Part shown: one piece after another, positions 11,952 through 20,271 of the stretch
Layout: every line of letters begins with the position of its first letter
Position numbering within the stretch: position 1 is the stretch's first letter
Source of the DNA: Lentzea xinjiangensis
GTDB lineage: Bacteria > Actinomycetota > Actinomycetes > Mycobacteriales > Pseudonocardiaceae
Length of the DNA stretch: 64,000 nt
NCBI RefSeq assembly: GCF_900110955.1
Contig: NZ_FOFR01000016.1
Coordinates: forward strand, 62,001 to 126,000
Reading direction: 5' to 3'
The notes under the pieces: model-generated
Told to the model about the DNA's origin: nothing
What the model saw: only the letters and a program-made list of their open reading frames with translations
The model's database searches: none
Made by a program: the position numbers and the translations under genes

Positions 11952-13243
11952 TCCGCAATCCTCCCCGCCAGCGCGGTCACCCGGCCACGCAAGATGGTGG
12001 CCGTCACCGCGGCGGGCAGTTCCATGCCCTCGAACGGGGTGTTGCCCGCGATGCTCGCGAGCTCGGCACCGTTGACGGTCCACGACGCGTCCGGGTCGAC
12101 CAGCACGAGGTTCGCGGGCTCGCCGGGCGCGATCGGGCGGCCCTGGTCGGTGAGACCGGCGATCTCGGCGGGCTTCTCGCTCATCACGCGCGCGACCCCG
12201 CGCCAGTCCAGCAGGCCGGTCCGCACCATCGTCTCGACGACGATGCCCAGCGCGGTCTGCAAGCCCAGCATGCCGGGCCGGGCCGCCGACCACTCGCAGT
12301 CCTTGTCCTGCACGGCGTGCGGGGCGTGGTCCGTGGCGACGCAGTCGATCGTGCCGTCGGCCAGGGCCTGCCGCAGCGCGTCGACGTCGGCCTGCGTGCG
12401 CAGCGGCGGGTTGACCTTGTTGACCGGGTCGTAGGTGGCGAGCCGATCGTCGGTCAGGATCAGGTGGTGCGGGGTGACCTCGGCGCTGACCTCGGTGCCG
12501 CGCGCCTTGGCCCACTTCAGGACGTCCGCCGTGCCGGTGGTGCTGACGTGGCAGACGTGCAGCCTCGCGTCGACCTGCTTCGCGAGGATGCAGTCGCGGG
12601 CGACGATGGACTCCTCGGCGGCGGCCGGCCAGCCCTGCAGGCCGAGCCGGGACGCGTTCTCGCCCTCGTGCGCCTGGGCACCGACCGTGAGGCGCGGTTC
12701 CTCGGCGTGCTGGGCGATGACGGCGCCCAGGGACTTCGAGTACTCCAGCGCGCGACGCATGATCAGCGGGTCGTGCACGCAGTGGCCGTCGTCGGAGAAG
12801 ACCCGGACGTTCGCCTTGGACTTCGCCATCGTGCCGAGCTCGGCGAGCTTCTCGCCCTTCAGGCCGACGGTGACGGCGCCGACCGGGTGGACGTCGACGA
12901 GGCCGACCTCCTGGCCGCGGCGGGCGACGTGCTCGACGATGACGGCGTTGTCGGCGACCGGGTCGGTGTTGGCCATGGCGAAGACGGCGGTGTAGCCGCC
13001 CAGGGCGGCCGCCCTGGAGCCGGTCTCGATGGTCTCGGTGTCCTCGCGGCCCGGCTCGCGCAGGTGGGTGTGCAGGTCGACGAAGCCCGGCAGCAGAACC
13101 GCGCCGTTGCCTTCGATGACTTCCACATCAGCTCCGTGCTGTGTTGGGTCACTCTGGCCGGCGATCACGCCGTCGCGGATCAGCAGATCGATCGGTTCCC
13201 CCTCGCCGTAGGGCCTGACTCCCTTGAGCAGCAAGGGTTTCAC
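11948..13243 (-). CDS. pyrC: Dihydroorotase
   Basis: Zinc amidohydrolase that closes carbamoyl aspartate to dihydroorotate. 431 residues, class I type. Metal ligands are in [12 protein letters not shown] (His58 and His60). The HAEEPR and HVSTTG regions supply further ligands, and ATDHAPH near residue 305 supplies the catalytic Asp. It overlaps pyrB at its 5' end and the membrane-protein gene at its 3' end by 4 nt each. Confidence 0.97.
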   Translation of the reverse strand: MKPLLLKGVRPYGEGEPIDLLIRDGVIAGQSDPTQHGADVEVIEGNGAVLLPGFVDLHTHLREPGREDTETIETGSRAAALGGYTAVFAMANTDPVADNAVIVEHVARRGQEVGLVDVHPVGAVTVGLKGEKLAELGTMAKSKANVRVFSDDGHCVHDPLIMRRALEYSKSLGAVIAQHAEEPRLTVGAQAHEGENASRLGLQGWPAAAEESIVARDCILAKQVDARLHVCHVSTTGTADVLKWAKARGTEVSAEVTPHHLILTDDRLATYDPVNKVNPPLRTQADVDALRQALADGTIDCVATDHAPHAVQDKDCEWSAARPGMLGLQTALGIVVETMVRTGLLDWRGVARVMSEKPAEIAGLTDQGRPIAPGEPANLVLVDPDASWTVNGAELASIAGNTPFEGMELPAAVTATILRGRVTALAGRIAE

Positions 13244-14172
13244 GCGGTTTCCTCCTCATGGGCAAGCAGGTGGTAGAGCACGGCCATGCGCACGTGGACA
13301 CCGTTGCGGACCTGCTCGGTGATGGCGGCCTGCGGGCTGTCGGCGACCACGGAGGCGATCTCCATGCCGCGCAGCATCGGGCCAGGGTGCAGCACGACGG
13401 CGTGCTCCGGCAGCAGCTTCAGGCGGCGCTCGTTGAGGCCGTAGGCGATCGAGTACTCGCGGGAGCTGGGGAAGAACCCGCCGGTCATGCGCTCGGCCTG
13501 CACGCGCAGCAGCATCACCGCGTCCTGCGAGGCGAGCTCGGAGTCGATCTCGTGCGAGACCGCGACCGGCCACTTCTCGACGCCGGTGGGCAGCAGGGTC
13601 GGCGGCGCGACCAGCGTGACCTCGGCACCGAGCGTGGTGAGCAGGTGCACGTTGGAGCGGGCGACCCGGCTGTGCAGGACGTCGCCGACGATCGCGACCC
13701 GGCGGCCGTCGAGGCTGCCGAGGCGGTCGCGCAGCGTGGCGGCGTCGAGCAGCGCCTGCGTGGGGTGCTCGTGCATGCCGTCGCCCGCGTTCACCACGGA
13801 CGTGCCGGTGTGCTTGAGCCAGCCCGCGAGCCGGTGGGCCGCGCCGGAGGCCGGGTGCCGCACGATCACGCAGTCCGCGCCCGCGGCCTGCAGGGTCAGC
13901 GCGGTGTCGCGCAGCGACTCGCCCTTGCTGACGCTGGAACCCGAGCTGCTGACGTTGATCACGTCAGCGGACATCCACTTGCCCGCGATCTCGAAGCTCA
14001 CCCTGGTGCGGGTGCTGTTCTCGTAGAACATCGTGATCACGGTGCGGCCGCGCAGCGTCGGCAGCTTGCGGACCTCGCGGCCGAGCAGCGCCTGCTTCAG
14101 CCGGTCCGCGGTGTCGAGCACCGCGGTCGCCTGGTCGCGGCCGAGACCGTCGGTGGAGAGCAGGTGCTTCAC
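13240..14172 (-). CDS. pyrB: Aspartate carbamoyltransferase catalytic chain
   Basis: Joins carbamoyl phosphate to aspartate, the committed step of pyrimidine synthesis. 310 residues. The carbamoyl-phosphate site is [12 protein letters not shown] (STRTR at 53-57); also present are the loop [21 protein letters not shown] and HPGPMLRG. There is no regulatory PyrI gene nearby, as expected where PyrR controls the operon. ATGA overlaps occur with pyrR upstream and pyrC downstream. Confidence 0.97.
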   Translation of the reverse strand: MKHLLSTDGLGRDQATAVLDTADRLKQALLGREVRKLPTLRGRTVITMFYENSTRTRVSFEIAGKWMSADVINVSSSGSSVSKGESLRDTALTLQAAGADCVIVRHPASGAAHRLAGWLKHTGTSVVNAGDGMHEHPTQALLDAATLRDRLGSLDGRRVAIVGDVLHSRVARSNVHLLTTLGAEVTLVAPPTLLPTGVEKWPVAVSHEIDSELASQDAVMLLRVQAERMTGGFFPSSREYSIAYGLNERRLKLLPEHAVVLHPGPMLRGMEIASVVADSPQAAITEQVRNGVHVRMAVLYHLLAHEEETA

Positions 14173-14741
14173 TTCAGCACCACACCGTCGCGGCCGTCGA
14201 ACTCGTCCAGCATGACCACCACGTCCTCGGTCTTGGCCGTGGGCAGGTTCTTGCCGACGTAGTCCGCGCGGATCGGCAGCTCGCGGTGCCCCCGGTCGAC
14301 CAGCACGGCGAGCTGCACCGCGCGGGGACGGCCGTGGTCGCGCAGCGCGTCGAGCGCGGCGCGGATGGTGCGGCCGGAGAACAGGACGTCGTCCACGAGC
14401 ACGACCAGCTTGTCGTCGATGCCGCCCTCGGGCAGCTTCGTCGTCTCCAGCGGCCGGGTGGGGCCCCGCCGCAGGTCGTCGCGGTAGAGCGTGATGTCGA
14501 GCGTGCCCTCGTGCACCGTCCGGCCGGAAAATTCGGCGATCTTAGCGGCCAGGCGCCGTGCGAGTGGGGCTCCTCGGCTGGGAATACCCATCAAGACGAC
14601 GTCGGGTGCGCTGGGTGCATCGAGAGCGGTCTTCTCGATGATCTGATGGGCCATTCGGGCGACGGTGCGCGCGACGTCACCGGCCGACAGGATCTCGCGA
14701 TCCCCGGCCGGATCCGTCGCGCCACGTTGACGTGACGCCAC
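14169..14741 (-). CDS. pyrR: Pyrimidine operon regulator PyrR
   Basis: RNA-binding regulator related to phosphoribosyltransferases that represses pyr genes when UMP is high; many members also have weak uracil phosphoribosyltransferase activity. 190 residues. The PRPP-binding motif is [14 protein letters not shown] near residue 113, and the flexible loop region is [11 protein letters not shown]. The GTG start at 14741 has AAGGAGG 7 nt ahead. Just upstream lies a hairpin matching the PyrR-binding consensus (see 14746-14786), so the protein probably represses its own translation and that of the six genes behind it. Confidence 0.96.
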   Translation of the reverse strand: MASRQRGATDPAGDREILSAGDVARTVARMAHQIIEKTALDAPSAPDVVLMGIPSRGAPLARRLAAKIAEFSGRTVHEGTLDITLYRDDLRRGPTRPLETTKLPEGGIDDKLVVLVDDVLFSGRTIRAALDALRDHGRPRAVQLAVLVDRGHRELPIRADYVGKNLPTAKTEDVVVMLDEFDGRDGVVLK

Positions 14742-14745
14742 GGCT

Positions 14746-14786
14746 GGACCTCCTTCCCCGCCTCACTGGACGGGTCCTTAAAGGAC
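14746..14786 (-). promoter_or_regulatory. PyrR-binding hairpin over the pyrR ribosome binding site
   Basis: Read on the minus strand, GGACCCG-UCCAGUGAGG-CGGGG is followed by AAGGAGGUCC. The loop UCCAGUGAGG fits the known PyrR-binding core UCCNGNGAGG. The inner stem is CCCG/CGGG (14771-14774 with 14757-14760). An outer GGAC/GUCC pairing (14777-14774 with 14749-14746) would trap the AAGGAGG of pyrR. Upstream, GUCCUUUAAGGAC (14786-14774) can pair the same GGAC in a competing hairpin. Mycobacterial pyr genes are known to be controlled by PyrR-dependent translational repression; the same is inferred here. A further 6-bp hairpin lies at 14795-14810. Confidence 0.8.
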
Positions 14787-14893
14787 GTCGGACACCTGGT
14801 GACAACCAGGCTGACCTGCACGGTATCACCTACGGGCGGTCAACCATCCGAGTGGTGTGCCACGCGTGGCGCGCGTCTCCCCCCGAGATCAGC

Positions 14894-14934
14894 TTGACCT
14901 GCCGACCACGGCGAGTAATCATTACTCTGCGTAT
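14894..14934 (+). promoter_or_regulatory. bldD promoter with BldD box
   Basis: TTGACC (14894-14899), 16 nt, then TAATCA (14916-14921) make a plausible -35/-10 pair. Directly downstream, TTACTCTGCGTAT (14922-14934) fits the BldD-box consensus TNACNCWGNGTNA at every fixed base except the last. GAGTAATCATTACTC (14913-14927), a palindrome with a one-base centre, overlaps both. BldD is known to repress its own gene in Streptomyces, so autoregulation is likely. Confidence 0.65.
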
Positions 14935-14998
14935 CGATCTAAGCCTCCCCGCAGCACGGCCGTACTGCTGACGGGGCGAATGAACGGAGAACCGCCAC

Positions 14999-15487
14999 AT
15001 GGGCGACTACGCCAAGGCGCTGGGGGCCAAGCTCCGCGCTATCCGCCAGCAGCAGGGACTGTCCCTGCACGGCGTCGAGCAGAAGTCCGGCGGTCGCTGG
15101 AAGGCCGTGGTCGTCGGCTCCTACGAGCGCGGTGACCGCGCGGTGACCGTGCAGAAGCTGGCCGAGCTGGCCGACTTCTACGGGGTTCCCGTCGCCGAGC
15201 TCCTGCCGGAGGGCCGCGTGCCGTCGGGCGCCGAGCCGGCCACCAAGATCGTGATCAACCTCGAACGGCTCCAGCAGCTCCCGGTCGAGAAGGTCGGTCC
15301 GCTGGCCCGCTACGCCGCGACCATCCAGTCGCAGCGCGGTGACTACAACGGCAAGGTCCTCTCCATCCGCACCGAGGACCTGCGTTCGCTCGCGATCATC
15401 TACGACATGACGCCGGGCGAGCTCACCGAGCAGCTCATCGACTGGGGCGTGCTCCCTCCGGAAGCCCGTCCCGCGAAGGAAGACTGA
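14999..15487 (+). CDS. bldD: Developmental regulator BldD
   Basis: DNA-binding repressor that holds actinomycetes in vegetative growth and dimerises through tetrameric c-di-GMP. 162 residues. The N-terminal helix-turn-helix (about 9-64) includes KLRAIRQQQGLSLHGVEQKS and VVGSYERGDRAVT. The C-terminal domain carries the c-di-GMP signature RGD-x8-RxxD intact: RGD at 113-115, RTED at 124-127. It is divergent from the pyr operon and has a probable BldD box in its own promoter. A triple 11-bp repeat and a long terminator hairpin follow the stop. Confidence 0.96.
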   Translation: MGDYAKALGAKLRAIRQQQGLSLHGVEQKSGGRWKAVVVGSYERGDRAVTVQKLAELADFYGVPVAELLPEGRVPSGAEPATKIVINLERLQQLPVEKVGPLARYAATIQSQRGDYNGKVLSIRTEDLRSLAIIYDMTPGELTEQLIDWGVLPPEARPAKED

Positions 15488-15520
15488 GACTTCTCCGCGA
15501 CTTCTCCGCGACTTCTCCGC
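15488..15520. repeat. Three tandem copies of GACTTCTCCGC
   Basis: Perfect 11-bp units at 15488-15498, 15499-15509 and 15510-15520, starting at the base after the bldD stop codon and running straight into the terminator hairpin. Confidence 0.9.
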
Positions 15521-15575
15521 GCAGTGGTTCCCCGACGTCCTGCCAGTCGCCCGAGGACGTCGCGGGAGCCACTGC
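15521..15575. terminator. Long bidirectional terminator between bldD and the sigma-factor gene
   Basis: GCAGTGG (15521-15527) pairs with CCACTGC (15569-15575), and inside it CGACGTCCT (15533-15541) pairs with AGGACGTCG (15554-15562). TGCTTTT follows on the plus side. The flanking genes converge here, so it can serve both. Confidence 0.8.
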
Positions 15576-15700
15576 TGCTTTTCGGGTGCTCTCCGCGCTC
15601 ACCGGCTGAGCGCCCGCATCCGCAGCACCCGGCGGCGTCGGTCGATCACCGGCGCGACCTCCTCGAACGGCGTCCGGCGCGGGGACGACCGTGGCGATCC

Positions 15701-16510
15701 TCACGGAACGATCGCGGCGAGCTGCTCTTTGTCCTGGATCACGTGAATCGCGGCGATTCGTCCGTCGCGCACCGTGAACGCCATCGCCGAGAACAGCACC
15801 CCGTCGACCATCGCGAGGAAACCTGCCTCACCACCGATGAGCGCGTAGCGGATCTCGGCCGAGCGGGAGAACTTGCGGAACGCGCCGGCCCGTCCGGCCA
15901 CCGTGCGCGCACCGGTGACCTCCAGGGCGCCCGCGCGCAGCACGACATCGGGGTGCAGCACCGAGACCAGGTCCTCCAGGTCACCTTCGCGCGAGGCCTT
16001 GAGGAACGCGTTCACCGCTTCCCACTGCTTCGGCAGGTCGACGTCGGGCGCCGGCCGGTCCTGCACGCGCCGGCGCGCCCTCGACGCGAGCTGCCGCGCC
16101 GTCGCCGGCGTCTTGTCGATCAACGACGCGATGTCGTCGAACGGCACGGCGAACATGTCGTGCAGCACGAAGGCCAGCCGCTCGTCCGGTTTCAGCGTGT
16201 CCAGCACGATCAGCATCGCGAGCCCGACCTCGTCCTGCCGGAGCACCAGCTGCTCCGGCTCCTCCGCCGCGTCGATCACCGGGTCCGGCATCTCGTGGGC
16301 GTGCTCGCGCCGGTCGCGCAGCATGTTCAGGCACACGCGGGCGACCACGGTCGTCAGCCACGCGGCCGGGTTCTCGACCTCGCTCGTGTCGGCGCGCTCG
16401 ACGCGGAGCCAGGCCTCCTGCACCGCGTCGTCGGCCTCGGCGAACGACCCCAGCACGCGGTGGGCGATGGCGCGCAGCCGCGTGCGCTCCTGCTCGAACT
16501 GCGCGATCAC
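15701..16510 (-). CDS. ECF sigma factor with C-terminal SnoaL-like domain (ECF41/SigJ type)
   Basis: Extracytoplasmic-function sigma factor, 269 residues, longer than simple ECF proteins. Sigma region 2 lies at about 1-75 (AHRVLGSFAEADDAVQEAWLR). Region 4 lies at about 100-155 (LKPDERLAFVLHDMFAVPFD, then IDKTPATARQLASRAR). The C-terminal 110 residues form an NTF2/SnoaL-like domain with VLHPDVVLRAGALEVTGAR and AFRKFSRSAE. In ECF41 and SigJ proteins this domain tunes activity in place of an anti-sigma factor. The oxidoreductase or carboxymuconolactone-type partner usual for ECF41 is not next to it. GTG 16510 has GAGGAG ahead. A self-like promoter lies upstream. Confidence 0.9.
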   Translation of the reverse strand: MIAQFEQERTRLRAIAHRVLGSFAEADDAVQEAWLRVERADTSEVENPAAWLTTVVARVCLNMLRDRREHAHEMPDPVIDAAEEPEQLVLRQDEVGLAMLIVLDTLKPDERLAFVLHDMFAVPFDDIASLIDKTPATARQLASRARRRVQDRPAPDVDLPKQWEAVNAFLKASREGDLEDLVSVLHPDVVLRAGALEVTGARTVAGRAGAFRKFSRSAEIRYALIGGEAGFLAMVDGVLFSAMAFTVRDGRIAAIHVIQDKEQLAAIVP

Positions 16511-16545
16511 GCGAAGCTCCTCCTCAGACGGGTCCTCCAGGAGTA

Positions 16546-16572
16546 GACCCGCCGGACAGGGCGGACGTGACA
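16546..16572 (-). promoter_or_regulatory. Candidate ECF41-type promoter of the sigma-factor gene
   Basis: On the minus strand TGTCACG (16572-16566), 16 nt, then GGTC (16549-16546). Known ECF41 promoters read TGTCACA-N16-CGTC, so each element differs by one base. It lies 36 nt from the GTG. Autoregulation is inferred. Confidence 0.4.
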
Positions 16573-16707
16573 GCCCCGGGCTGTGGCGGCCGTCACGGTC
16601 CCGAGCCGGGGCCCTGACCGCCGGGCCGTGCCCTAGGTTGGAGATCTCGCCGGTCCCGGCCGACGCGCGACAGCGGCGCGACCGGGTGCAGAAGAAAGGC
16701 CACCGCC

Positions 16708-17331
16708 ATCCTCGCCGACTCCACCCCGCTGCCGTCCGGCCTGGACTCCCGGCTGCGCGACCACTTCACGTTCCTCGTCGAGGTCGACCAGCTCAAGACC
16801 GTGCTGCGCCAGTCCCCGCTCGCCGCGGCCGACCGGCGGGAGAACGACGCGGAGCACTCCTGGCACCTCGCGCTCATGGTCATGACCCTCGCCGAGTACG
16901 CCGACGAGCCCATCGACGTCGGCCACACCATGAAGCTCGTGGTGGTGCACGACCTCGTGGAGATCTACGCGGGCGACACGCCGCTCTACGACACCGCGGC
17001 GGGCGAGAGCCAGCCGGAACGCGAAGAAGCCGCGGCCGACCGGTTGTTCGGCATCCTGCCGGGGAGCTCCGGCCGCGAGCTGAGGGCGTTGTGGGACGAG
17101 TTCGAGGCGCGGCGGACACCGGAGGCGCGGTTCGCCAAGGCCATGGACCGGCTGCAACCGTTGCTGCTCAACTGGATGGCCAAGGGCGGGACCTGGCGCA
17201 CCCCCGGCGTCACCGCGGACGACGTGCGTGCGCGCAAGGCCGTCATCGGCGAGGCGTCGGCACCGCTGTGGGACGCGGCCAAGCACCTGATCGACGAGGG
17301 CGAGCGCCGGGGCTGGGCGCGGAGCCGGTAG
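16708..17331 (+). CDS. HD-domain hydrolase (YfbR-like 5'-nucleotidase type)
   Basis: HD-superfamily phosphohydrolase; relatives dephosphorylate deoxynucleoside monophosphates. The signatures are RRENDAEHSWHLALM (first metal His) and MKLVVVHDLVEIYAGDT (His-Asp pair), then a catalytic Asp in AKAMDRLQPLLLNW. The first usual start in frame is GTG 16801, but it would cut off FTFLVEVDQLK, which looks like part of the conserved N-terminal helix. Between the in-frame stop at 16615 and 16801 there is no ATG, GTG or TTG. The start given here is an ATC at 16708 about 10 nt after AGAAAGG; CTG 16729 or 16741 are alternatives. The gene diverges from the sigma factor. Confidence 0.75.
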   Translation: MLADSTPLPSGLDSRLRDHFTFLVEVDQLKTVLRQSPLAAADRRENDAEHSWHLALMVMTLAEYADEPIDVGHTMKLVVVHDLVEIYAGDTPLYDTAAGESQPEREEAAADRLFGILPGSSGRELRALWDEFEARRTPEARFAKAMDRLQPLLLNWMAKGGTWRTPGVTADDVRARKAVIGEASAPLWDAAKHLIDEGERRGWARSR

Positions 17332-17436
17332 GCGGCCCGGCGGGAAGCGGCCCGGCGGGAAGCGGCCCGGCGGGAAGCGGCCCGGCGGGAAGCGGCCCGG
17401 CGGGAAGCGGCCCGGCGGGAAGCGGCCCGGCGGGAG
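17332..17436. repeat. Seven-unit 15-bp minisatellite
   Basis: Unit GCGGCCCGGCGGGAA repeats exactly six times from 17332. The seventh copy (17422-17436) ends in G instead of A, and a partial unit follows. It fills the space between the convergent HD gene (stop 17331) and the reductase gene (stop 17446). The period is a multiple of three, so it stays open on the minus strand as Pro-Ala-Gly-Pro-Leu repeats, but no gene frame enters it. Confidence 0.95.
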
Positions 17437-17445
17437 GCGGCTGGG

Positions 17446-18051
17446 TCACCGCACCACCCGGTAGGTCACGTGCGTGAACCCCTTGCCCGCTCTCGACTCG
17501 ACCTGCTCCAGGGTGAGGCCGGGGACGCCGTCGAACAGCCGGATGCCCGCGCCGAGCGTGACCGGCATGATGCGCAGCCGCAGCTCATCGATCAGACCGG
17601 CGGCCAGGTACTGGTTGACGGTCGACGCACCACCGTGGATGGAGATGTGGCCATCGCCGGGCGTCTCTCTCGCGCGCCGCAACGCGGCCTCGATGCCGTC
17701 GGTGACGAAGTGGAAGGTGGTGCCGCCGTCCATCGGCTGCGGGTCGCGCGGGTGGTGGGTGAGCACGAAGACCGGGCCGTGGTAGGGCGGGTTGTCGCCC
17801 CACCAGCCGTTCCAGGGGCGGTCCCAGTCGCCGCGGATCGGGCCGAACATGTTGCGGCCCATGATGAACGCCTTGGTCTCGGCCAGGCGGTCGAGCTGGT
17901 GGCGCTGCTCGGCCGGGTCGTCGTACCAGGCGTGCAGCGTGCTGCCCCAGCCGTCGCCGCCGTCGTCGCCGAACGGACGGTCCTCGGTCTGGTTCAGGCC
18001 GGCTGAGCAGCCGTCGAGGGAGAGCGAGAGGTCACACGTCACCTTGGTCAT
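17446..18051 (-). CDS. Dihydrofolate-reductase-family protein (RibD C-terminal type)
   Basis: 201-residue NADPH-type reductase fold (RibD_C family), widespread in actinobacteria with mostly unknown substrates. The start is KVTCDLSLSLDGCSAG. AFIMGRNMFGPIRGDW forms the nucleotide-binding start, VFVLTHHPRDP follows, and ISIHGGASTVNQYL with LIDELRLRIMPVTLG ends the domain; these match the family layout. ATG 18051 is taken because homology begins there, although the frame is open further upstream. It is oriented with nusB but 94 bases away. Confidence 0.85.
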   Translation of the reverse strand: MTKVTCDLSLSLDGCSAGLNQTEDRPFGDDGGDGWGSTLHAWYDDPAEQRHQLDRLAETKAFIMGRNMFGPIRGDWDRPWNGWWGDNPPYHGPVFVLTHHPRDPQPMDGGTTFHFVTDGIEAALRRARETPGDGHISIHGGASTVNQYLAAGLIDELRLRIMPVTLGAGIRLFDGVPGLTLEQVESRAGKGFTHVTYRVVR

Positions 18052-18145
18052 GCCCACCAGCCTGGAACCACCGGGGCGTGACGTCCAGTGCGGGTGCTGC
18101 CGCTTGACGTCGACGTCGTCGACCGGCAAGCGGCAGCGACACGCT

Positions 18146-18565
18146 CTACAGCACAGCGCGCAACTGGTCCGCGATCACGGCGATCCGGCCGAGCACGCCG
18201 TTGACGAACCGCGGCGAGTCGTCCGTCGACAGGCCCTTGGCGAGTTCCACGGCCTCGTCGATGGCCACCGCGTCCGGCACGTCGGAGGCCCACAGCAGCT
18301 CGTAGAGGCCGAGGCGCAGGATCGCGCGGTCGACCGCCGGCATGCGCTGCAACGTCCAGCCCTCGGCGTGCTCCGAGATGAGGTCGTCGATGCGCGAGCG
18401 GTTCGCGTGCACGCCCTCGACCAGGGTGACGGTGTAGTCGTTCACCGGGGGGACGTCGGGGGAACCGACTCGCTGGGCCAGCAGCGTCACCGGGTCGGTG
18501 CCCAGCAGGTCGGCTTCGTAGAGGAAGTCGACCGCGCGCTTGCGGGCCTTGCTCCGAGCGCCCAT
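18146..18565 (-). CDS. nusB: Transcription antitermination factor NusB
   Basis: RNA-binding partner of NusE (S10) in rRNA antitermination complexes. 139 residues, all helical. The N-terminal arginine-rich part GARSKARKRAVDFLYEADL is followed by PAVDRAILRLGLYELLW, then AIDEAVELAKGLSTDDSPRF and VNGVLGRI, all typical. Its ATG shares one base with the efp stop codon (TAATG at 18565). efp-nusB pairing is standard in actinobacteria. Confidence 0.97.
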   Translation of the reverse strand: MGARSKARKRAVDFLYEADLLGTDPVTLLAQRVGSPDVPPVNDYTVTLVEGVHANRSRIDDLISEHAEGWTLQRMPAVDRAILRLGLYELLWASDVPDAVAIDEAVELAKGLSTDDSPRFVNGVLGRIAVIADQLRAVL

Positions 18566-19131
18566 TACTTGTCGCTGATGCGGCCGAGGTAGCGACCGTC
18601 GCGGGTGTCGACCTTGATCTTCTCGCCGGTCGTGACGAACAGCGGGACCTGGATCTCGGCGCCGGTCTCCAGGGTCGCGGGCTTGGTGCCACCGGTCGAG
18701 CGGTCGCCCTGCAGGCCGGGGTCGGTGTGCTGGATGACGAGCTCGACCGACGTCGGGAGCTCGACGAACAGCGGCACGCCCTCGTGCGTGGCGACGACCG
18801 CCTCCTGGTTCTCCAGCATGTAGTTCGCGGCGTCACCGACGGTCTCGGCCGGAACCGGGATCTGGTCGTAGGTGTCACCGTCCATGAAGATGAAGTCGGT
18901 GCCTTCCTTGTACAGGTAGGTCATGCCGCGCTTGTCCACGGTGGCGGTCTCGACCTTGGTGCCCGCGTTGAAGGTCTTGTCGACGACCTTCCCCGTCAGC
19001 ACGTGCTTGAGGGTCGTGCGCACGAAGGCGCCACCCTTGCCGGGCTTGACGTGCTGGAACGCGGTGACGGTCCAGAGCTGGCCGTCGAGGTTCAGCACCA
19101 GGCCGTTCTTCAGGTCGTTCGTGGTGGCCAC
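18565..19131 (-). CDS. efp: Elongation factor P
   Basis: Ribosome-bound factor that relieves stalling at polyproline. 188 residues, three beta-barrel domains. The tip loop of domain I is [15 protein letters not shown], so the residue at the modifiable position is Lys32 within PGKGG. No epmA/epmB-type modification gene is in the window. Start GTG 19131 follows AGGAGAAACTCCACC. It stands 31 bases after pepQ and overlaps nusB, consistent with a pepQ-efp-nusB unit. Confidence 0.97.
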   Translation of the reverse strand: MATTNDLKNGLVLNLDGQLWTVTAFQHVKPGKGGAFVRTTLKHVLTGKVVDKTFNAGTKVETATVDKRGMTYLYKEGTDFIFMDGDTYDQIPVPAETVGDAANYMLENQEAVVATHEGVPLFVELPTSVELVIQHTDPGLQGDRSTGGTKPATLETGAEIQVPLFVTTGEKIKVDTRDGRYLGRISDK

Positions 19132-19162
19132 GGTGGAGTTTCTCCTGTGTAGGACGGGGGTG

Positions 19163-20236
19163 TCAGACGACCACGAGTTCCTTCGTGGTCAGGGTGAGGA
19201 GCTCCGGCGCGCTCTCGCGCACCACGAGGGTGTCCTCGATGCGGACCCCGCCCCGCCCCGGCAGATAGACGCCAGGCTCGACGGTGACCGCCATACCGGC
19301 CGAAAGTGTACCGTCACCCGCCTTCGACAACGCCGGTGCCTCGTGGATCTCCAGCCCGACCCCGTGGCCGAGGCCGTGCAGGAAGTCGTCGCCGTGCCCG
19401 GCCCTGGCGATCACCTCGCGGGCGGCGCGGTCCACGTCGCTCACCGCCACGCCCGGCTCCAGCGCGGCGCGTCCGGCCGCCTGCGAGCGAGCGACCAGGT
19501 CGTACAGGTCGCGCTGCCAGTCGGCGGGCTTGCCCAGCACGAGCGTGCGGGTCATGTCCGAGTGGTAGCCGTCGACCAGCGCGCCGAAGTCCAGCTTGAC
19601 CAGGTCGCCTGCCTGCAGCGGCGCGTCGGTCGGCGAGTGGTGCGGGACCGCCGAGTTCGCCCCGAACGCCACGATCGAGGCGAACGAGGGCCCTTCCGCG
19701 CCGTGGTCGAGCATGCGGCTCTCCAGCTCGCGCGCCACCTCGCGTTCGGTGCGGCCCGCCCGCAGGCCGCCGTGCCCGATCAACGCCGCCAGCGCGCGGT
19801 CCGCCGCGGCGCACGCCATCCGCAGGGCTTCGATCTCGACCTCGTCCTTGACCAGCCGCAGCTTCTCCACCAGGCCGCCGGCCCGGTGCAGCTCGGCCCC
19901 ATCCGCCGCCTGCCCCAGGGCTTCCCACCCGTCGACCGTGACGCGGTGGCTCTCGAACCCGAGCCTTCCCCTCGCCCTCTTCACGAGCGCGACGTCGCAC
20001 GGCCGGTCGATCACCCGCTCCAGGTCCGGCACCTGCCTCGCCGACTGCGTGAGGTACCGGCCGTCGGTGCAGAACACCGTCGCGTCGTCGCCGCGCGCGT
20101 CGACCAGGACGGCCGCGTTCGACCCGGTGAACCCGGTGAGGTACCGGACGTTGAGCAGGTCGGTGACGAGGAGCGCGTCCAGGTCGGCGGCCTGGAGCTC
20201 GTGGCGCAGGGCGGTTCGGCGGGCGGCGTACGACAT
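19163..20236 (-). CDS. pepQ: Xaa-Pro aminopeptidase / dipeptidase, M24 family
   Basis: Cytoplasmic metallopeptidase that cleaves X-Pro peptide bonds. 357 residues. The N-terminal creatinase-like domain starts [20 protein letters not shown]. The catalytic pita-bread fold follows with metal ligands in [17 protein letters not shown] (two Asp), [15 protein letters not shown] (His), and [18 protein letters not shown] (two Glu). It sits directly upstream of efp, as Rv2535c does in M. tuberculosis; release of proline peptides next to EF-P is suggestive only. Confidence 0.94.
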   Translation of the reverse strand: MSYAARRTALRHELQAADLDALLVTDLLNVRYLTGFTGSNAAVLVDARGDDATVFCTDGRYLTQSARQVPDLERVIDRPCDVALVKRARGRLGFESHRVTVDGWEALGQAADGAELHRAGGLVEKLRLVKDEVEIEALRMACAAADRALAALIGHGGLRAGRTEREVARELESRMLDHGAEGPSFASIVAFGANSAVPHHSPTDAPLQAGDLVKLDFGALVDGYHSDMTRTLVLGKPADWQRDLYDLVARSQAAGRAALEPGVAVSDVDRAAREVIARAGHGDDFLHGLGHGVGLEIHEAPALSKAGDGTLSAGMAVTVEPGVYLPGRGGVRIEDTLVVRESAPELLTLTTKELVVV

Positions 20237-20271
20237 GTCTCGCAGGGTACGGCCAGTTCTATTGTGTCCGC

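Noticed and set aside
15576-15700. Short frame continuing after the sigma-factor stop codon that ends like a protein tail
   Set aside because: About 30 codons in the same frame as the sigma gene look faintly protein-like, but nothing identifies them; they may be an old extension.
17332-17436. Tandem repeats as a possible CRISPR array
   Set aside because: Units are directly adjacent without unique spacers and there are no cas genes.
17243-17449. Minus-strand ORF of Pro-Ala-Gly-Pro-Leu repeats
   Set aside because: Coding look comes only from the 15-bp repeat being a multiple of three; no ribosome site and it overlaps the HD gene.
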